NCBI RefSeq assembly: GCF_000332275.1
Contig: NZ_CM001776.1
Coordinates: 186,001 to 250,000, forward strand
DNA: 64,000 nucleotides
From: Synechococcus sp. PCC 7336
GTDB taxonomy: Bacteria > Cyanobacteriota > Cyanobacteriia > Thermostichales > PCC-7336
Reading direction: 5' to 3'
Made by a program: the position numbers and the translations under genes. Positions 1 to 8,530 of this stretch are shown piece by piece. The first letter of the stretch is position 1. Every line of letters begins with the position of its first letter. Below the pieces are notes generated by a model, which was not told the DNA's origin, did no database searches, and saw nothing but the letters and a program-made list of their open reading frames with translations.

Positions 1-458
1 CAGTCGCCGGTTTGAATCTGAAGGGCATGGAGGACTGTGACAGTTTGGGACTGCTGTTAGTCAAGACCTTTGAGGATTGCTGCGAAGCGGATCTGCGCCA
101 GCCCACGTTCGTGCTGGATTATCCGGTGGAAAACTCGCCGCTGGCTCGGGTGCATCGCTCTAAGCCCGGATTGGTGGAGCGGTTCGAGCTCTTCATTGTC
201 GGTCGCGAAACGGCAAATGGCTATTCGGAGTTGAACGATCCGCTCGATCAGCGCGCTCGCCTAGAAGCTCAGGCGGCCCTCAAAGCTGCTGGCAACGAAG
301 AAGCGCACTTTTTAGATGAGGACTTTGTCACGGCGATCGAACACGGCCTCCCCCCCACAATGGGTCTGGGGATTGGCATCGATCGCCTTTGCATGCTGCT
401 GACCGACTCCGCTAGCATCCGCGATGTTATCGCTTTCCCCCTCTTGCGCCCCGAGTAA
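1..458 (+). CDS. lysS: Lysyl-tRNA synthetase, C-terminal part (cut by window start)
   Basis: The frame is open from the first bases to a TAA at 456-458, giving about 150 residues of a class II aminoacyl-tRNA synthetase. The end carries class II motif 3 ([16 protein letters not shown]) followed by the closing [13 protein letters not shown] seen in bacterial LysRS. The segment [18 protein letters not shown] is also typical of LysRS, which charges tRNA-Lys in the cytosol. The family is about 500 residues long, so roughly two thirds of the gene lies upstream. It converges with the glycosylase gene, whose stop is only 4 bp away. Confidence 0.93.
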   Translation, partial: VAGLNLKGMEDCDSLGLLLVKTFEDCCEADLRQPTFVLDYPVENSPLARVHRSKPGLVERFELFIVGRETANGYSELNDPLDQRARLEAQAALKAAGNEEAHFLDEDFVTAIEHGLPPTMGLGIGIDRLCMLLTDSASIRDVIAFPLLRPE

Positions 459-462
459 GGAT

Positions 463-1125
463 TTACGCGGCAGTTCTGACAAACTCGCAGCGGCGTCTGA
501 GCGAGCAATCCCCGCATTTGGGCCGTTTGGCCTTACAAACCAGCGCTCCAAAATCCAGCAAGGCCAGGTTCCACCGATCCACACGCCGTTGTGGGGCGAC
601 AAGTTCCGCGAGGGCTTTGTAGTCGGGATCTCGTTGGGGCAAGCGCAGCAGCGGCAAGCCGAAAAAGCGACCGAGGATGCGAGCCACATTCACGTCTAAA
701 ACGGGCGTGCGCTGGCCGTGGGCACAGGCGCAGATGGCTTTGGCGGTATACGGTCCCACGCCGGGGAGCGCGAGTAGTTCCGTTTCGCGTTTGGGAATGC
801 GACTGCGATAGTCCTGAATGAGAAGATGGGCGGATTGGTGCAGGCGTTCGGCTCTAAACCGCAGCCCGAGGGGGGCCAACAGCCGTTCTAGCTCGGCTAC
901 GTCAGCTCGGGCGAGGCGATCGAGATTGGGGTATTGGACTAGAAAGCGATCGTAGATGGGCACAACGCGATCGGCGTCGGTTTTTTGCAACAAAAATTCG
1001 GCGATGAAAATTTTGTAAGGTTCGCGGGTTCGTCGCCAGGGAAAGTCTCTCGTATTGTATTTGGCCCAGGCTTTAATGTGATGCCGGAACCAGTTGAGTC
1101 GAGCAGCTGAGGGAGAGATGCCCAT
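463..1125 (-). CDS. Mig-type/MutY-related HhH-GPD DNA glycosylase with Fe-S cluster
   Basis: 220 residues of the endonuclease III superfamily of base-excision repair enzymes. Visible parts are the helix-hairpin-helix LPGVGPYTAKA at about 121-131, the conserved Asp in VLDVNVARILGR, and a C-terminal 4Fe-4S loop with spacing C-x6-C-x2-C-x5-C. A Tyr sits where EndoIII has its catalytic Lys (GVGPYT), and the N-terminal motif IAEFLLQKTDADRV resembles the archaeal G:T mismatch glycosylase Mig better than MutY. It is shorter than full MutY (about 350 aa) and lacks its C-terminal NUDIX-like domain. A role in removing T opposite G, or A opposite G, is inferred. The start is the ATG at 1123-1125; no strong ribosome site is seen. 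Confidence 0.8.
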   Translation of the reverse strand: MGISPSAARLNWFRHHIKAWAKYNTRDFPWRRTREPYKIFIAEFLLQKTDADRVVPIYDRFLVQYPNLDRLARADVAELERLLAPLGLRFRAERLHQSAHLLIQDYRSRIPKRETELLALPGVGPYTAKAICACAHGQRTPVLDVNVARILGRFFGLPLLRLPQRDPDYKALAELVAPQRRVDRWNLALLDFGALVCKAKRPKCGDCSLRRRCEFVRTAA

Positions 1126-1600
1126 CGAAGTCTACAACACTTTCCCCAAGCTTAATATACGTGAGGAATTTGCTCCCAAATACTTGTTAAAGATAAGGTG
1201 GCGGCGATCGCAGGCGGCAACACCACAATCTCAAATTATCATAAGCAAAGCTCTGGAAATCTGTCTAAAGGTTTAAGTTCAACTTCAACTTCACAACATT
1301 TCACATTGAGCGATCGCCAGTGTTGCTTGCAGTGCGGCTCACCGCTCGCTATAGCTCGGCTTGCGACAGCCGGCATTTTGTTTCCCCTCTTGTTGTCGTT
1401 GGTTTAAACTAGTTAGCGGTAGAGTCACACTTGCAGAATGGGGCGGCATTCAGCAACAGCTTACTGAGTAGCCTGTTGAAGTTTTGACGCTAGATCGAAA
1501 TGATTGTCTTCATTTGAACAACGCCTTGGCTTCGAACGTAATCTAGGGCTTTATGGATGTCTCGATCGACTCGTATTGATTAGAAGTAGACCGAATGATT
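1126..1600. other. Intergenic, no supported gene
   Basis: This stretch between the glycosylase and the minisatellite has only short open frames without family resemblance. It contains scattered GATCGC motifs and nothing I can call. Confidence 0.4.
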
Positions 1601-1721
1601 GAGAATGCCCAACTTGAGAATGTCCAACTTGAGAATATCCAACTTGCAGAATGTCCAACTTGAGAATGTCCAACTTGAGAATATCCAACTTGAGAATGTC
1701 CAACTTGAGAATGTCCAATGA
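1601..1721. repeat. 15-bp tandem repeat (minisatellite), about 8 units
   Basis: The unit GAGAATGTCCAACTT is repeated eight times head to tail. Units 3 and 6 carry GAGAATATCC, unit 4 is one base longer (16 bp), the first has GCCC and the last decays into TGA. Because 15 is a multiple of 3, both strands stay open over much of it, but no start signal or protein family supports coding. It lies upstream of the PEP-CTERM gene and could be in its 5' region. Confidence 0.9.
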
Positions 1722-1877
1722 GTTTCAAAGGAGTTAAATTACTGCTTTTTTAAATAATTGTTTGAGTTTTCTTGAGGAAAAAAACTGGCCATTTCCCCTT
1801 TAGCATATCTCTAGGGGTATGAGACCTAAGAACAAAGATGGGATTGATAATATCTCAGCGCCATTCTGTCTCCTGTC

Positions 1878-2942
1878 ATGCATCGGTTCCCTGCCTACGC
1901 CCAAACCACTCAACTTGTCGGCAGTCTCGCGATCGCCACTCTCCTCTCAACCCTTGCGATTCCGGCTCGGGCAGACAACCCTCTACCCCTGACAGAAGCC
2001 ACCGTCGATCGCGTGGTCAACGCAGTCACAGTTGAATTGCAACGGCAGCCCATCCGGCCTGCCAAAGTGAGCGATTTGCTCGTTCCAGAAGACAAGCTGG
2101 CAACGGCAGCGCAGGCACTCGCCCAGATGATTTTTAACGATGCCTCTCTCATTCGAGTGGGGCAAAATTCTTTATTTCAGTTTGTGCCTGCCGAACGTCA
2201 ACTTCAACTGAATGACGGGGAAATGGTGGTAGTCACACCTGTAGGGGCAGGTGGGGCCACAGTGGTAACACCTTCGGCAGTTGCTGCAGTGCAGGGCAGT
2301 TTGATCGCACTCAAAAGCGAGGAGCAGCAGGGGGACAATGTCCTGGAAGCGTTCACCTTCACCAGTGAGTTACAGCTCTACAATCGAGAGTTTCAGGAGA
2401 TTGGGCGCTTGCAGCCCGGAGAATTCGGGCTGGTGCGCAATGGCGTTTTGGAAGAAGTGCGGCTCTTCGATCGCTGCAGCGAGTTAGCTTCAAATCCTTT
2501 ATTGACAGGGCTTCACCCCGAGGACCTATCAATTGAACAGGAATCTGAAGCCGCCGCCGCAACCTTACGTCAAGAACGACAAATTATCGAGGCCCAACAG
2601 ATCTGCGATCCTTTACTCGAAACTATCGATCCCACCCAACCCGAAGTCCCGATTGCTGCAGGCACTGGCCTTTTATTTGCTCTTGTGGGTCCTTTTTTAG
2701 CCGGTGGCGATAGCTCTGGCGGGGAGTCTGTCATTGAGATAACTCCTTCCGATATGACAACTTCTAATGGGACAACTTCTAATGGGACAACTTCTAATGG
2801 GACAACTTCTTCTGATGGGAAACCACCTCTTCTAATCACTCCATCCACAGGTATTCCCGAACCCACTGCCGTGTTGGGCAGCCTGCTGGCTCTGGCTATC
2901 GGTGCTGCCATGAGGTACAGGCGATCCTCCTCCAAACGCTAG
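1878..2942 (+). CDS. Secreted FecR-like protein with C-terminal PEP-CTERM anchor signal
   Basis: 354 residues. The N-terminus (about 1-33) is a signal peptide ending near IPARA. Residues about 60-200 have the beta-rich pattern of FecR-type domains (SLIRVGQNSLFQF, LQPGEFGLVRNG), which usually sense or bind extracytoplasmic partners. A low-complexity TTSNG repeat (DNA 2757-2819) precedes the C-terminal sorting signal: IPEPTAVLGS, a hydrophobic helix LLALAIGAAM, then basic RYRRSSSKR. That is a PEP-CTERM tail, normally processed by an exosortase and linked to exopolysaccharide export. The start is the ATG at 1878 directly before the signal peptide. The function of the central part is unknown. Confidence 0.75.
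   Translation: MHRFPAYAQTTQLVGSLAIATLLSTLAIPARADNPLPLTEATVDRVVNAVTVELQRQPIRPAKVSDLLVPEDKLATAAQALAQMIFNDASLIRVGQNSLFQFVPAERQLQLNDGEMVVVTPVGAGGATVVTPSAVAAVQGSLIALKSEEQQGDNVLEAFTFTSELQLYNREFQEIGRLQPGEFGLVRNGVLEEVRLFDRCSELASNPLLTGLHPEDLSIEQESEAAAATLRQERQIIEAQQICDPLLETIDPTQPEVPIAAGTGLLFALVGPFLAGGDSSGGESVIEITPSDMTTSNGTTSNGTTSNGTTSSDGKPPLLITPSTGIPEPTAVLGSLLALAIGAAMRYRRSSSKR
2757..2819 (+). repeat. 15-bp in-frame coding repeat (TTSNG units)
   Basis: Three exact copies of ACAACTTCTAATGGG and one extended copy encode TTSNG-TTSNG-TTSNG-TTSSDG, a flexible linker just before the PEP-CTERM tail. In-frame repeat units of this kind commonly vary in copy number between strains. Confidence 0.9.
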
Positions 2943-3046
2943 CTAGCCCATCTATAGCCAACTAGTCTCAACTTTGCATATTTTGATGGAACCTTTCGGT
3001 CAGGCGTGGTTTGATGAAAGTGCTATGCGTCTGTGAGGAAATAGTC

Positions 3047-3268
3047 GTGGGAGAAGCCAAACGCCGCCAAGAGGAATTGGGCGAGAAATATGGCGAGCCC
3101 GATCTCGAACCCATTTGGCCCGGTGCCCCAGTGAATAAAGGGCAAATGAAACAGGTTTACGAGTTGACCACGCGCGGAGCCTGGATCGGGATTGGCGGCA
3201 TGGCCGTCTACTGGGTGGTGGTGAGAATTATCGGCCCCGTCTTTGGGTGGTGGCATATTTCGTCTTAA
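3047..3268 (+). CDS. DUF2839-family small membrane protein
   Basis: 73 residues from a GTG start at 3047, preceded by GAGGAA at 3035-3040 with good spacing. The N-terminus MGEAKRRQEELGEKYGE matches the MGEAKRR opening of the cyanobacterial DUF2839 family, which decides against the longer frame beginning at 3011. One membrane helix spans about residues 48-70 (WIGIGGMAVYWVVVRIIGPVF). Function unknown; the family is nearly confined to cyanobacteria. Confidence 0.8.
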   Translation: MGEAKRRQEELGEKYGEPDLEPIWPGAPVNKGQMKQVYELTTRGAWIGIGGMAVYWVVVRIIGPVFGWWHISS

Positions 3269-3313
3269 CCCCTCATCGTTCCAACACTATCCAAATCGCC
3301 GAACTGAACGCTT

Positions 3314-4285
3314 ATGACTGTCGCCGTTGATTCCCCCCCTGCCAAAAGAACCCCGCTCGTCCGTCTGGTAAACGGTTTATTGGCGATTCAGCCTCTCTAC
3401 AACTGGGCAAGGCAACAGGCCCGCGATCGGATGATTCGTCGAGCCGAGTCGATGGGGGTGGCGTGGCGCGATCGCACCGCCCAACTCAAAGCCCAAATTG
3501 GTCCCCAAGCCCTCGGCACGGGCACCCACTTATCCCCCGAATGGGCCAGTCTCTGGCAGCGCATCCGCAACCCCAACCTGGCCTACCCCAACTATTACCA
3601 GTCCCCCTTCCACGCCTATCCTGCAGGCAACCTCAGTTGGGACGCCGCCACAGAGGTAGAGGTGGCAGCCTATGCCGTTCACGCCGGGATTTGGCCCGAT
3701 GCGGGCGTGGAGGGCGATGCCCGCATGAGGGCCGCCTATCACGATATTGTGGCCGCCCAGTTACCGACTCCCCCGGTCGATGTGCTGGATTTGGGCTGCA
3801 GCGTCGGCATGAGTACATTTGCTCTGCAAGATCGCTTCCCTACAGCCGCTATGACTGGCCTGGATTTGTCCCCCTATTTCTTGGCGGTGGCCCAGCAGCG
3901 GGCCGATCGGCAACAGCGTCAGGTGCGCTGGCATCACGCGGCAGCCGAGGCCACCGGTTTACCCGACAATTCCTACGATCTCGTCTCCCTCTGCTTGGTG
4001 TGTCACGAGTTGCCCAGCACGGCCTCGCGGGCAGTGTTTGCCGAAGCCCACCGCCTACTGCGCCCTGGCGGCCACTTGGCCCTAATGGATATGAACCCCG
4101 ACAGCGAGGTGCATCGCAATATGCCCGCGTTTGTCTTGACATTGCTCAAGAGTACCGAGCCCTTTTTAGACGATTACTTTAGTTTCGATATTGCTTCGGC
4201 GATCGCCGAGGCCGGTTTTGAGACTCCCCATCAAGAGGCGAGTAGCCCCCGCCATCGCACGCTCGTGGCCCGCTGCCTCAAATGA
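3314..4285 (+). CDS. SAM-dependent class I methyltransferase
   Basis: 323 residues. SAM-binding motif I is at about 155-172 (VDVLDLGCSVGMSTFALQ), with an acidic end of strand 2 (GLDLSPYF), then LPDNSYDLVSLCLVCHEL and RLLRPGGHLALMDM, the later motifs of the Rossmann-fold methyltransferases. The N-terminal 130 residues contain a Tyr/Pro-rich segment (NPNLAYPNYYQSPFHAYP) that may bind the substrate. The substrate cannot be deduced. It begins 45 bp after the DUF2839 gene and may be co-transcribed with it. Confidence 0.85.
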   Translation: MTVAVDSPPAKRTPLVRLVNGLLAIQPLYNWARQQARDRMIRRAESMGVAWRDRTAQLKAQIGPQALGTGTHLSPEWASLWQRIRNPNLAYPNYYQSPFHAYPAGNLSWDAATEVEVAAYAVHAGIWPDAGVEGDARMRAAYHDIVAAQLPTPPVDVLDLGCSVGMSTFALQDRFPTAAMTGLDLSPYFLAVAQQRADRQQRQVRWHHAAAEATGLPDNSYDLVSLCLVCHELPSTASRAVFAEAHRLLRPGGHLALMDMNPDSEVHRNMPAFVLTLLKSTEPFLDDYFSFDIASAIAEAGFETPHQEASSPRHRTLVARCLK

Positions 4286-4490
4286 GGTTGCCGATGGGCG
4301 TTAAACCCGTTAAAGTCCATCGGCAGTGACCGCGATCGCAGCAAAAGAGCGATCGGATCGTCACACTGGAACTACTTTCGCCGCATCGAGCCATTGCTAG
4401 CGCCCTCAATTGCCTTGCCCTCGTTCCCCTTTCACGATCGCGCTGGCATTCATACGGGCTCGGTCGGGACTCACTAGCCTAACGCAGCGC

Positions 4491-5330
4491 ATGTCTACCC
4501 ACAGCCTCTACGCCATCCAAATCACAGACACCCACCTGTTTGCGCGGCCCCAAATGCAACTGTTGGGGGTCGATACCTCCCAGACGTTGCAGGGGGTGCT
4601 GGAGGCGATCGCCCAACTCCAACCGCCCCCCGATCTGCTCTTAGCAACCGGCGACCTATCGCAAGACGGCAGCCCCGAGTCCTACCAACGACTCCGCCAA
4701 GCCCTTGCCGCTTTGTCCATCGATACCTACTGGCTTCCCGGCAATCACGATTCGCTGCCTGCCATGGAAGCCGTTTTGGGAGCACCCCGCTGGGAAGCGG
4801 GAGAAAGACTGGGAGAAAGCGATCGCCTCTTGGCCGACAAAACCTTTGGGCGGGGCAACTGGCGCTTTATTCTGCTCAACTCGGCAGTACCCAAACAGGC
4901 GGGAGGTCATCTCGCTGTCGAGCAATTAGAGCGGCTGGAGCAGCAGTTGAGCGCGGCCTGCCATCAGGACCGGCACGTGCTGATTTGCTTGCACCATCCC
5001 CCCTTTTTAATAGAGTCGAAATGGCTAGATACCTCCACTCTGGCGAATCCAACCGAGCTGTTTGCCGTGCTGGATCGATTTGACTGCGTGCGTGCGGTCT
5101 TGTTCGGCCACGTCCATCAAGCCTGGAACTATACCCGGCGGGGGGTGAAATATCTGGCCTGTCCCTCCACTTGCGTTCAGTTTCAACCCCGTAGCGATCG
5201 CTTTTCGCTAGAGGCGATCGCCCCCGGAGTGCGCCAACTGTGGTTCTATCCCGACGGTCGCTTCGAGTCGAAGGTGCTGCGGGTGGAAGTGGCTGCCGCG
5301 ACTCCCGACGCCCTCGCCACTGGATATTAA
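4491..5330 (+). CDS. CpdA-like cyclic-nucleotide phosphodiesterase (metallophosphoesterase)
   Basis: 279 residues from ATG 4491. All four metal-binding motifs of calcineurin-like phosphoesterases are present: ITDTHL (D13, H15), GDLSQDG near 53, GNHD near 83 and GHVH near 206. The order and length fit the CpdA / 3',5'-cAMP phosphodiesterase class III branch. Cytoplasmic hydrolysis of a cyclic nucleotide is likely; other phosphodiester substrates are possible. An upstream in-frame start at 4410 exists, but the extra residues do not resemble the family. Confidence 0.82.
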   Translation: MSTHSLYAIQITDTHLFARPQMQLLGVDTSQTLQGVLEAIAQLQPPPDLLLATGDLSQDGSPESYQRLRQALAALSIDTYWLPGNHDSLPAMEAVLGAPRWEAGERLGESDRLLADKTFGRGNWRFILLNSAVPKQAGGHLAVEQLERLEQQLSAACHQDRHVLICLHHPPFLIESKWLDTSTLANPTELFAVLDRFDCVRAVLFGHVHQAWNYTRRGVKYLACPSTCVQFQPRSDRFSLEAIAPGVRQLWFYPDGRFESKVLRVEVAAATPDALATGY

Positions 5331-5454
5331 GTACAAGCGCAGGCCATCACAGGGGAATGGGGTTTGTATCCGGTTCGACTGAGGGGCAAGCGGGTAAGGT
5401 GGTCTATTGTGGGCTTATTGAAAAAAGCATGTTTCTAAACTAGGAAGGTCGAGC

Positions 5455-6774
5455 GTGAGTTGTCATTGGAAGCTTGGGATAGCGGCGGCGGCACTGGGAC
5501 TGAGCGGAATCTGGCTCGATTTCAGTCCTCCTATAGAGGTCGACAGCCGCCGCAATACAACCCTGTCAGCGATGTCAGCCTTGCCATCGCAATCTCCTAA
5601 GACATCACCCGAGACATCAGTGTTGGCGAGCGATCGCCTGCCGCAGCTGGTGGCGCAAAAAGTGGGGGGCAGCGCCGACGATCGCCCTGACGCCCAAGAC
5701 CGAGGCAGGCTCGCGATCGAAGGCAGTACATTGTTGTCTAACGGCAGTTTGGGCAATGGCTATCGACTTTCGGTCAGGAATGGCGATCGCATCGCGCTCG
5801 AACTGGACTCGGAGGACTTCGATACCTATTTGCGCGTGTTGGATCGCAACGGCGCAGTCGTAGTCGAAAACGACGATCGCTCCGACTTTAATTTCAACTC
5901 CCGCGTTTTTGAAACCTTCGAGCCGGGAGAATACGTTGTCCTGGTTTCCACCTACGGCGTTTTGCAACAGGGTCAATACACCCTCTCGGTCACGGGTGCA
6001 GACAGGCTGCGGGCGATCGATGCCCGCGATTTGCCCCTGGCCGGCAATACCGATCTACAACCCCTCGATATTGAAGCGGCGATCGCCGAGATGGCTTCGA
6101 GGGAAGCGGAAAATTCTGACTTAGAAGCTCGTTTTCGCAGCATTGTGCAGGTCTACATCGGCGTCAATACGGGGTCGGGCACCCTCTTGACAGACAAAGG
6201 ACTGTTGTTGACCAACTTTCACGTCTTAGCCGAGAGCGACAACTCGACCCAACCCTTGGACGAAACCATTTACATCGGTTTAGCCCTCCGCCCCGATCGC
6301 CCCGTTACCCCCTTGTTTCGCGGCACCATCAAACGAATGGCTCCCGAAGAGGATCTGGCATTGGTGCAAATTACCAGCGATCTGTTAGGCAATCCTCTCC
6401 CCGCCAATTTGCAATTCAATACGATTCCGTTAGGGGATGTGGACGGGGTTACCTTGGGGGAGCCGATTACTGTCTTGGGATTTCCTGGAACCACGGCCAT
6501 TCAGGCGGGGGGAGCATCTTACCTAACGCTGACTCAGGGGGTGGTGAGCGCCATTTTGTCGAGGGATGGCAAGCGCTACGATTTTTTGTCGGATGTGACA
6601 GTGAATGCGGGCAATTCAGGCGGCGCGACCTTGAATGCGAAGGGGGAGCTGATTGCGGTACCTTCGGGAACGGTGTCGGAAACCGGTCGCAGTCCCAGCG
6701 ATATTGACGAGGCTTCTGTATTGCGGGCAATCTCCACCATTCCCAGTGAATGGTTTTCCCTGATCGATCGCTAA
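5455..6774 (+). CDS. Secreted trypsin-like serine protease with PPC domain
   Basis: 439 residues from GTG 5455 with AGGAAG just upstream. A hydrophobic N-terminus (about 6-25) suggests export. Residues about 95-180 form a pre-peptidase C-terminal (PPC) domain (DSEDFDTYLRVLDRNGAVVVENDD). The protease domain follows with the triad His in LLTNFHVL (about 254), Asp in EEDLALVQI (about 299) and Ser in NAGNSGGATL (about 386). The layout resembles HhoA/DegP-type S1C proteases without a PDZ domain. A role in periplasmic or extracellular proteolysis is inferred. Confidence 0.85.
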   Translation: MSCHWKLGIAAAALGLSGIWLDFSPPIEVDSRRNTTLSAMSALPSQSPKTSPETSVLASDRLPQLVAQKVGGSADDRPDAQDRGRLAIEGSTLLSNGSLGNGYRLSVRNGDRIALELDSEDFDTYLRVLDRNGAVVVENDDRSDFNFNSRVFETFEPGEYVVLVSTYGVLQQGQYTLSVTGADRLRAIDARDLPLAGNTDLQPLDIEAAIAEMASREAENSDLEARFRSIVQVYIGVNTGSGTLLTDKGLLLTNFHVLAESDNSTQPLDETIYIGLALRPDRPVTPLFRGTIKRMAPEEDLALVQITSDLLGNPLPANLQFNTIPLGDVDGVTLGEPITVLGFPGTTAIQAGGASYLTLTQGVVSAILSRDGKRYDFLSDVTVNAGNSGGATLNAKGELIAVPSGTVSETGRSPSDIDEASVLRAISTIPSEWFSLIDR

Positions 6775-7354
6775 CAAGATCGAGGTCGAAGCCATCCCGA
6801 TCTTCCAAACGAACGAGATCCGAGTTTCAGATGGATTGACACCATGCCAGGAGCATGTCCCTGTAGGGGCGGGGTTTCCCCCCAGTGCAAGATCTGCCGC
6901 GCAAAATACGTCCGAATGCAATTGACCTATTTCCAATCATTCTCTCATTATTTCTGCGTGCGGAACGAATTTCATCATGTTGTCACTCCAAAAAGCCGAG
7001 TGGTATCAACAAAATTGACATAAAATACAATACACACCTGCACCAATTTAGAATAAAAAGTCCCCTAGCGAGCCATCTTTCTCCTTAAATAGGGCTTGTC
7101 CCTGCCAGAACGTTTGCTTGGCATATCCAATGGTGCCAAACGAGGAATTGCAACAAACCTCAATTTATTTATGACTAAAAAGTGTTCGTGAATGCAAGGT
7201 CAGGAAAGCTAATATTTTGTAGGTATAAACACAAGAGACCACGAGTCTCATAGTTGATATTACGGATTTTCTAAGATCGCGTCGCTACTATCATGTGAAG
7301 CAAGGCTCAGTCTGTGAGGTTGATTGACACTTCTGCGAGGTTAAATGACGCTTA
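6775..7354. other. Intergenic, 580 bp, with a short G/C palindrome
   Basis: No convincing gene. At about 6854-6882 there is CCCTGTAGGGGCGGGG followed by TTTCCCCCC, a short imperfect palindrome of a kind often scattered in cyanobacterial intergenic DNA. The rest is AT-rich and may contain the promoter of the membrane protein gene at 7355. Confidence 0.4.
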
Positions 7355-8278
7355 ATGAGTAGTCTTCTACGGATCGGTAGCGCTGCACAGTCTAAAGCAG
7401 CCCAAATTTTTGAGAATAATGAGTCAAAAATCTGGTGGCTTCTCAGGATGGGGGTATGCTGGGAATTCATTGGCCACGGAGCCTTTGGCGTAATCACCAA
7501 AAGTGGATGGCTCCCTTATTTTGCGGTATGGGGCATTCCAGAGTGGGCAGCTTGGCGACTGATGCCAATCGTTGGCACGATGGATATTGTGCTGGGATTG
7601 ATGGCTTTCTTTGCACCTAGAAAAGCTTTTTTGCTATTCATGGCAGCCTGGGGGTTGATGACGGCCTTTCTCAGACCGCTTGCCGGAGAGCCCGTCAGTG
7701 AGTTATTCGAGCGAAGCTATAACTACGGCATACCGTTTGCTGCCTTCTTGATGATTTGGTGGGATGTCAAGCGCCACGGATGGTTTCAATGGGTCAAAAA
7801 TATTCCAACTCTCAGTACAGAGCAATGGCGCTTTCTCAGGACTTTCCTACAGGTGACGATCGCGATCTACCTCATCGGCCACGGTATTTTTGGCGCAATT
7901 GATGGCAAGGCTGGCTTGGCGGGTCACTATGATGCTGTCGGTATTTCTGCCCTATTTGGCTCTACCCAGATGGCGATGATAACGATTGGCTGGTTTGAGG
8001 TTGTCCTGGGTGTCTCAGTTTTGTTGAAGCGATCGGCCCCACTGCTATTTTTCATCTGTGTGTGGAAAATGGCCTCAGAATCATTATTTATCTTCTCGGG
8101 TGCAACTTGGGGCATCTTTGAATTTATCGAGCGTGGAGCTAGCTACGCTGCTCCCCTTTCCTTGTATTTCGTGATGGCAACCATCGAAGAGCGCAAGTCT
8201 GGCTCAATTATGGCTGAAGGCAATACTGAAGATAATCTCGAACCGAGCGAACTCGACTCAGCTGAATCAGCCTCTTAA
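7355..8278 (+). CDS. Internally duplicated integral membrane protein, unknown function
   Basis: 307 residues with about eight predicted membrane helices. Two halves (about 28-135 and 165-275) align: each has a GHG-x-FG motif (EFIGHGAFG / YLIGHGIFG), a central helix pair (IVGTMDIVLGL / TIGWFEVVLGV), and an acidic E-x-FER motif followed by a Tyr- and Pro-containing helix (ELFERSYNYGIPF / EFIERGASYAAPL). The polar C-terminal tail (about 285-307) is acidic. The arrangement recalls DoxX-like membrane proteins, but I cannot assign it firmly. A strong terminator follows, and a type II NADH dehydrogenase gene lies downstream on the same strand. Confidence 0.7.
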   Translation: MSSLLRIGSAAQSKAAQIFENNESKIWWLLRMGVCWEFIGHGAFGVITKSGWLPYFAVWGIPEWAAWRLMPIVGTMDIVLGLMAFFAPRKAFLLFMAAWGLMTAFLRPLAGEPVSELFERSYNYGIPFAAFLMIWWDVKRHGWFQWVKNIPTLSTEQWRFLRTFLQVTIAIYLIGHGIFGAIDGKAGLAGHYDAVGISALFGSTQMAMITIGWFEVVLGVSVLLKRSAPLLFFICVWKMASESLFIFSGATWGIFEFIERGASYAAPLSLYFVMATIEERKSGSIMAEGNTEDNLEPSELDSAESAS

Positions 8279-8284
8279 AGAGAG

Positions 8285-8337
8285 TAGAGCCTTATCTCCT
8301 CATTCGTGCGGATGAGGGGACGGCTCTAATAATAATT
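8285..8337 (+). terminator. Rho-independent terminator after the duplicated membrane protein
   Basis: A hairpin pairs TAGAGCC (8285-8291) with GGCTCTA (8322-8328), and CCTCAT with ATGAGG inside. It is followed by an AT-rich run ending in TTTT, directly after the stop codon at 8278. Confidence 0.7.
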
Positions 8338-8530
8338 TTCCTGAAAAAAACTCAAAGATTATTTTTCTAGAAGGGACGTCAATCAAATAATAGCTCATCA
8401 GAAAGGTTCGCACTGAGGGTAAAGGATATTGCACCCCGATTTTCAATGACGAAGTTAATCCGAAACGCTCTGAGCATTTCAGCTATTGTAATGTCCTAGG
8501 CTTTTCGCCTCGATCGAGGAAAAGAAAGAG

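Noticed and set aside
1601-1721. CRISPR array or coding repeat
   Set aside because: Units are contiguous without spacers, and neither strand has a start signal or family match.
3463-4182. 239-aa plus-strand ORF within the methyltransferase gene
   Set aside because: Arg/Pro-rich frame shadow of the real gene, with no family features.
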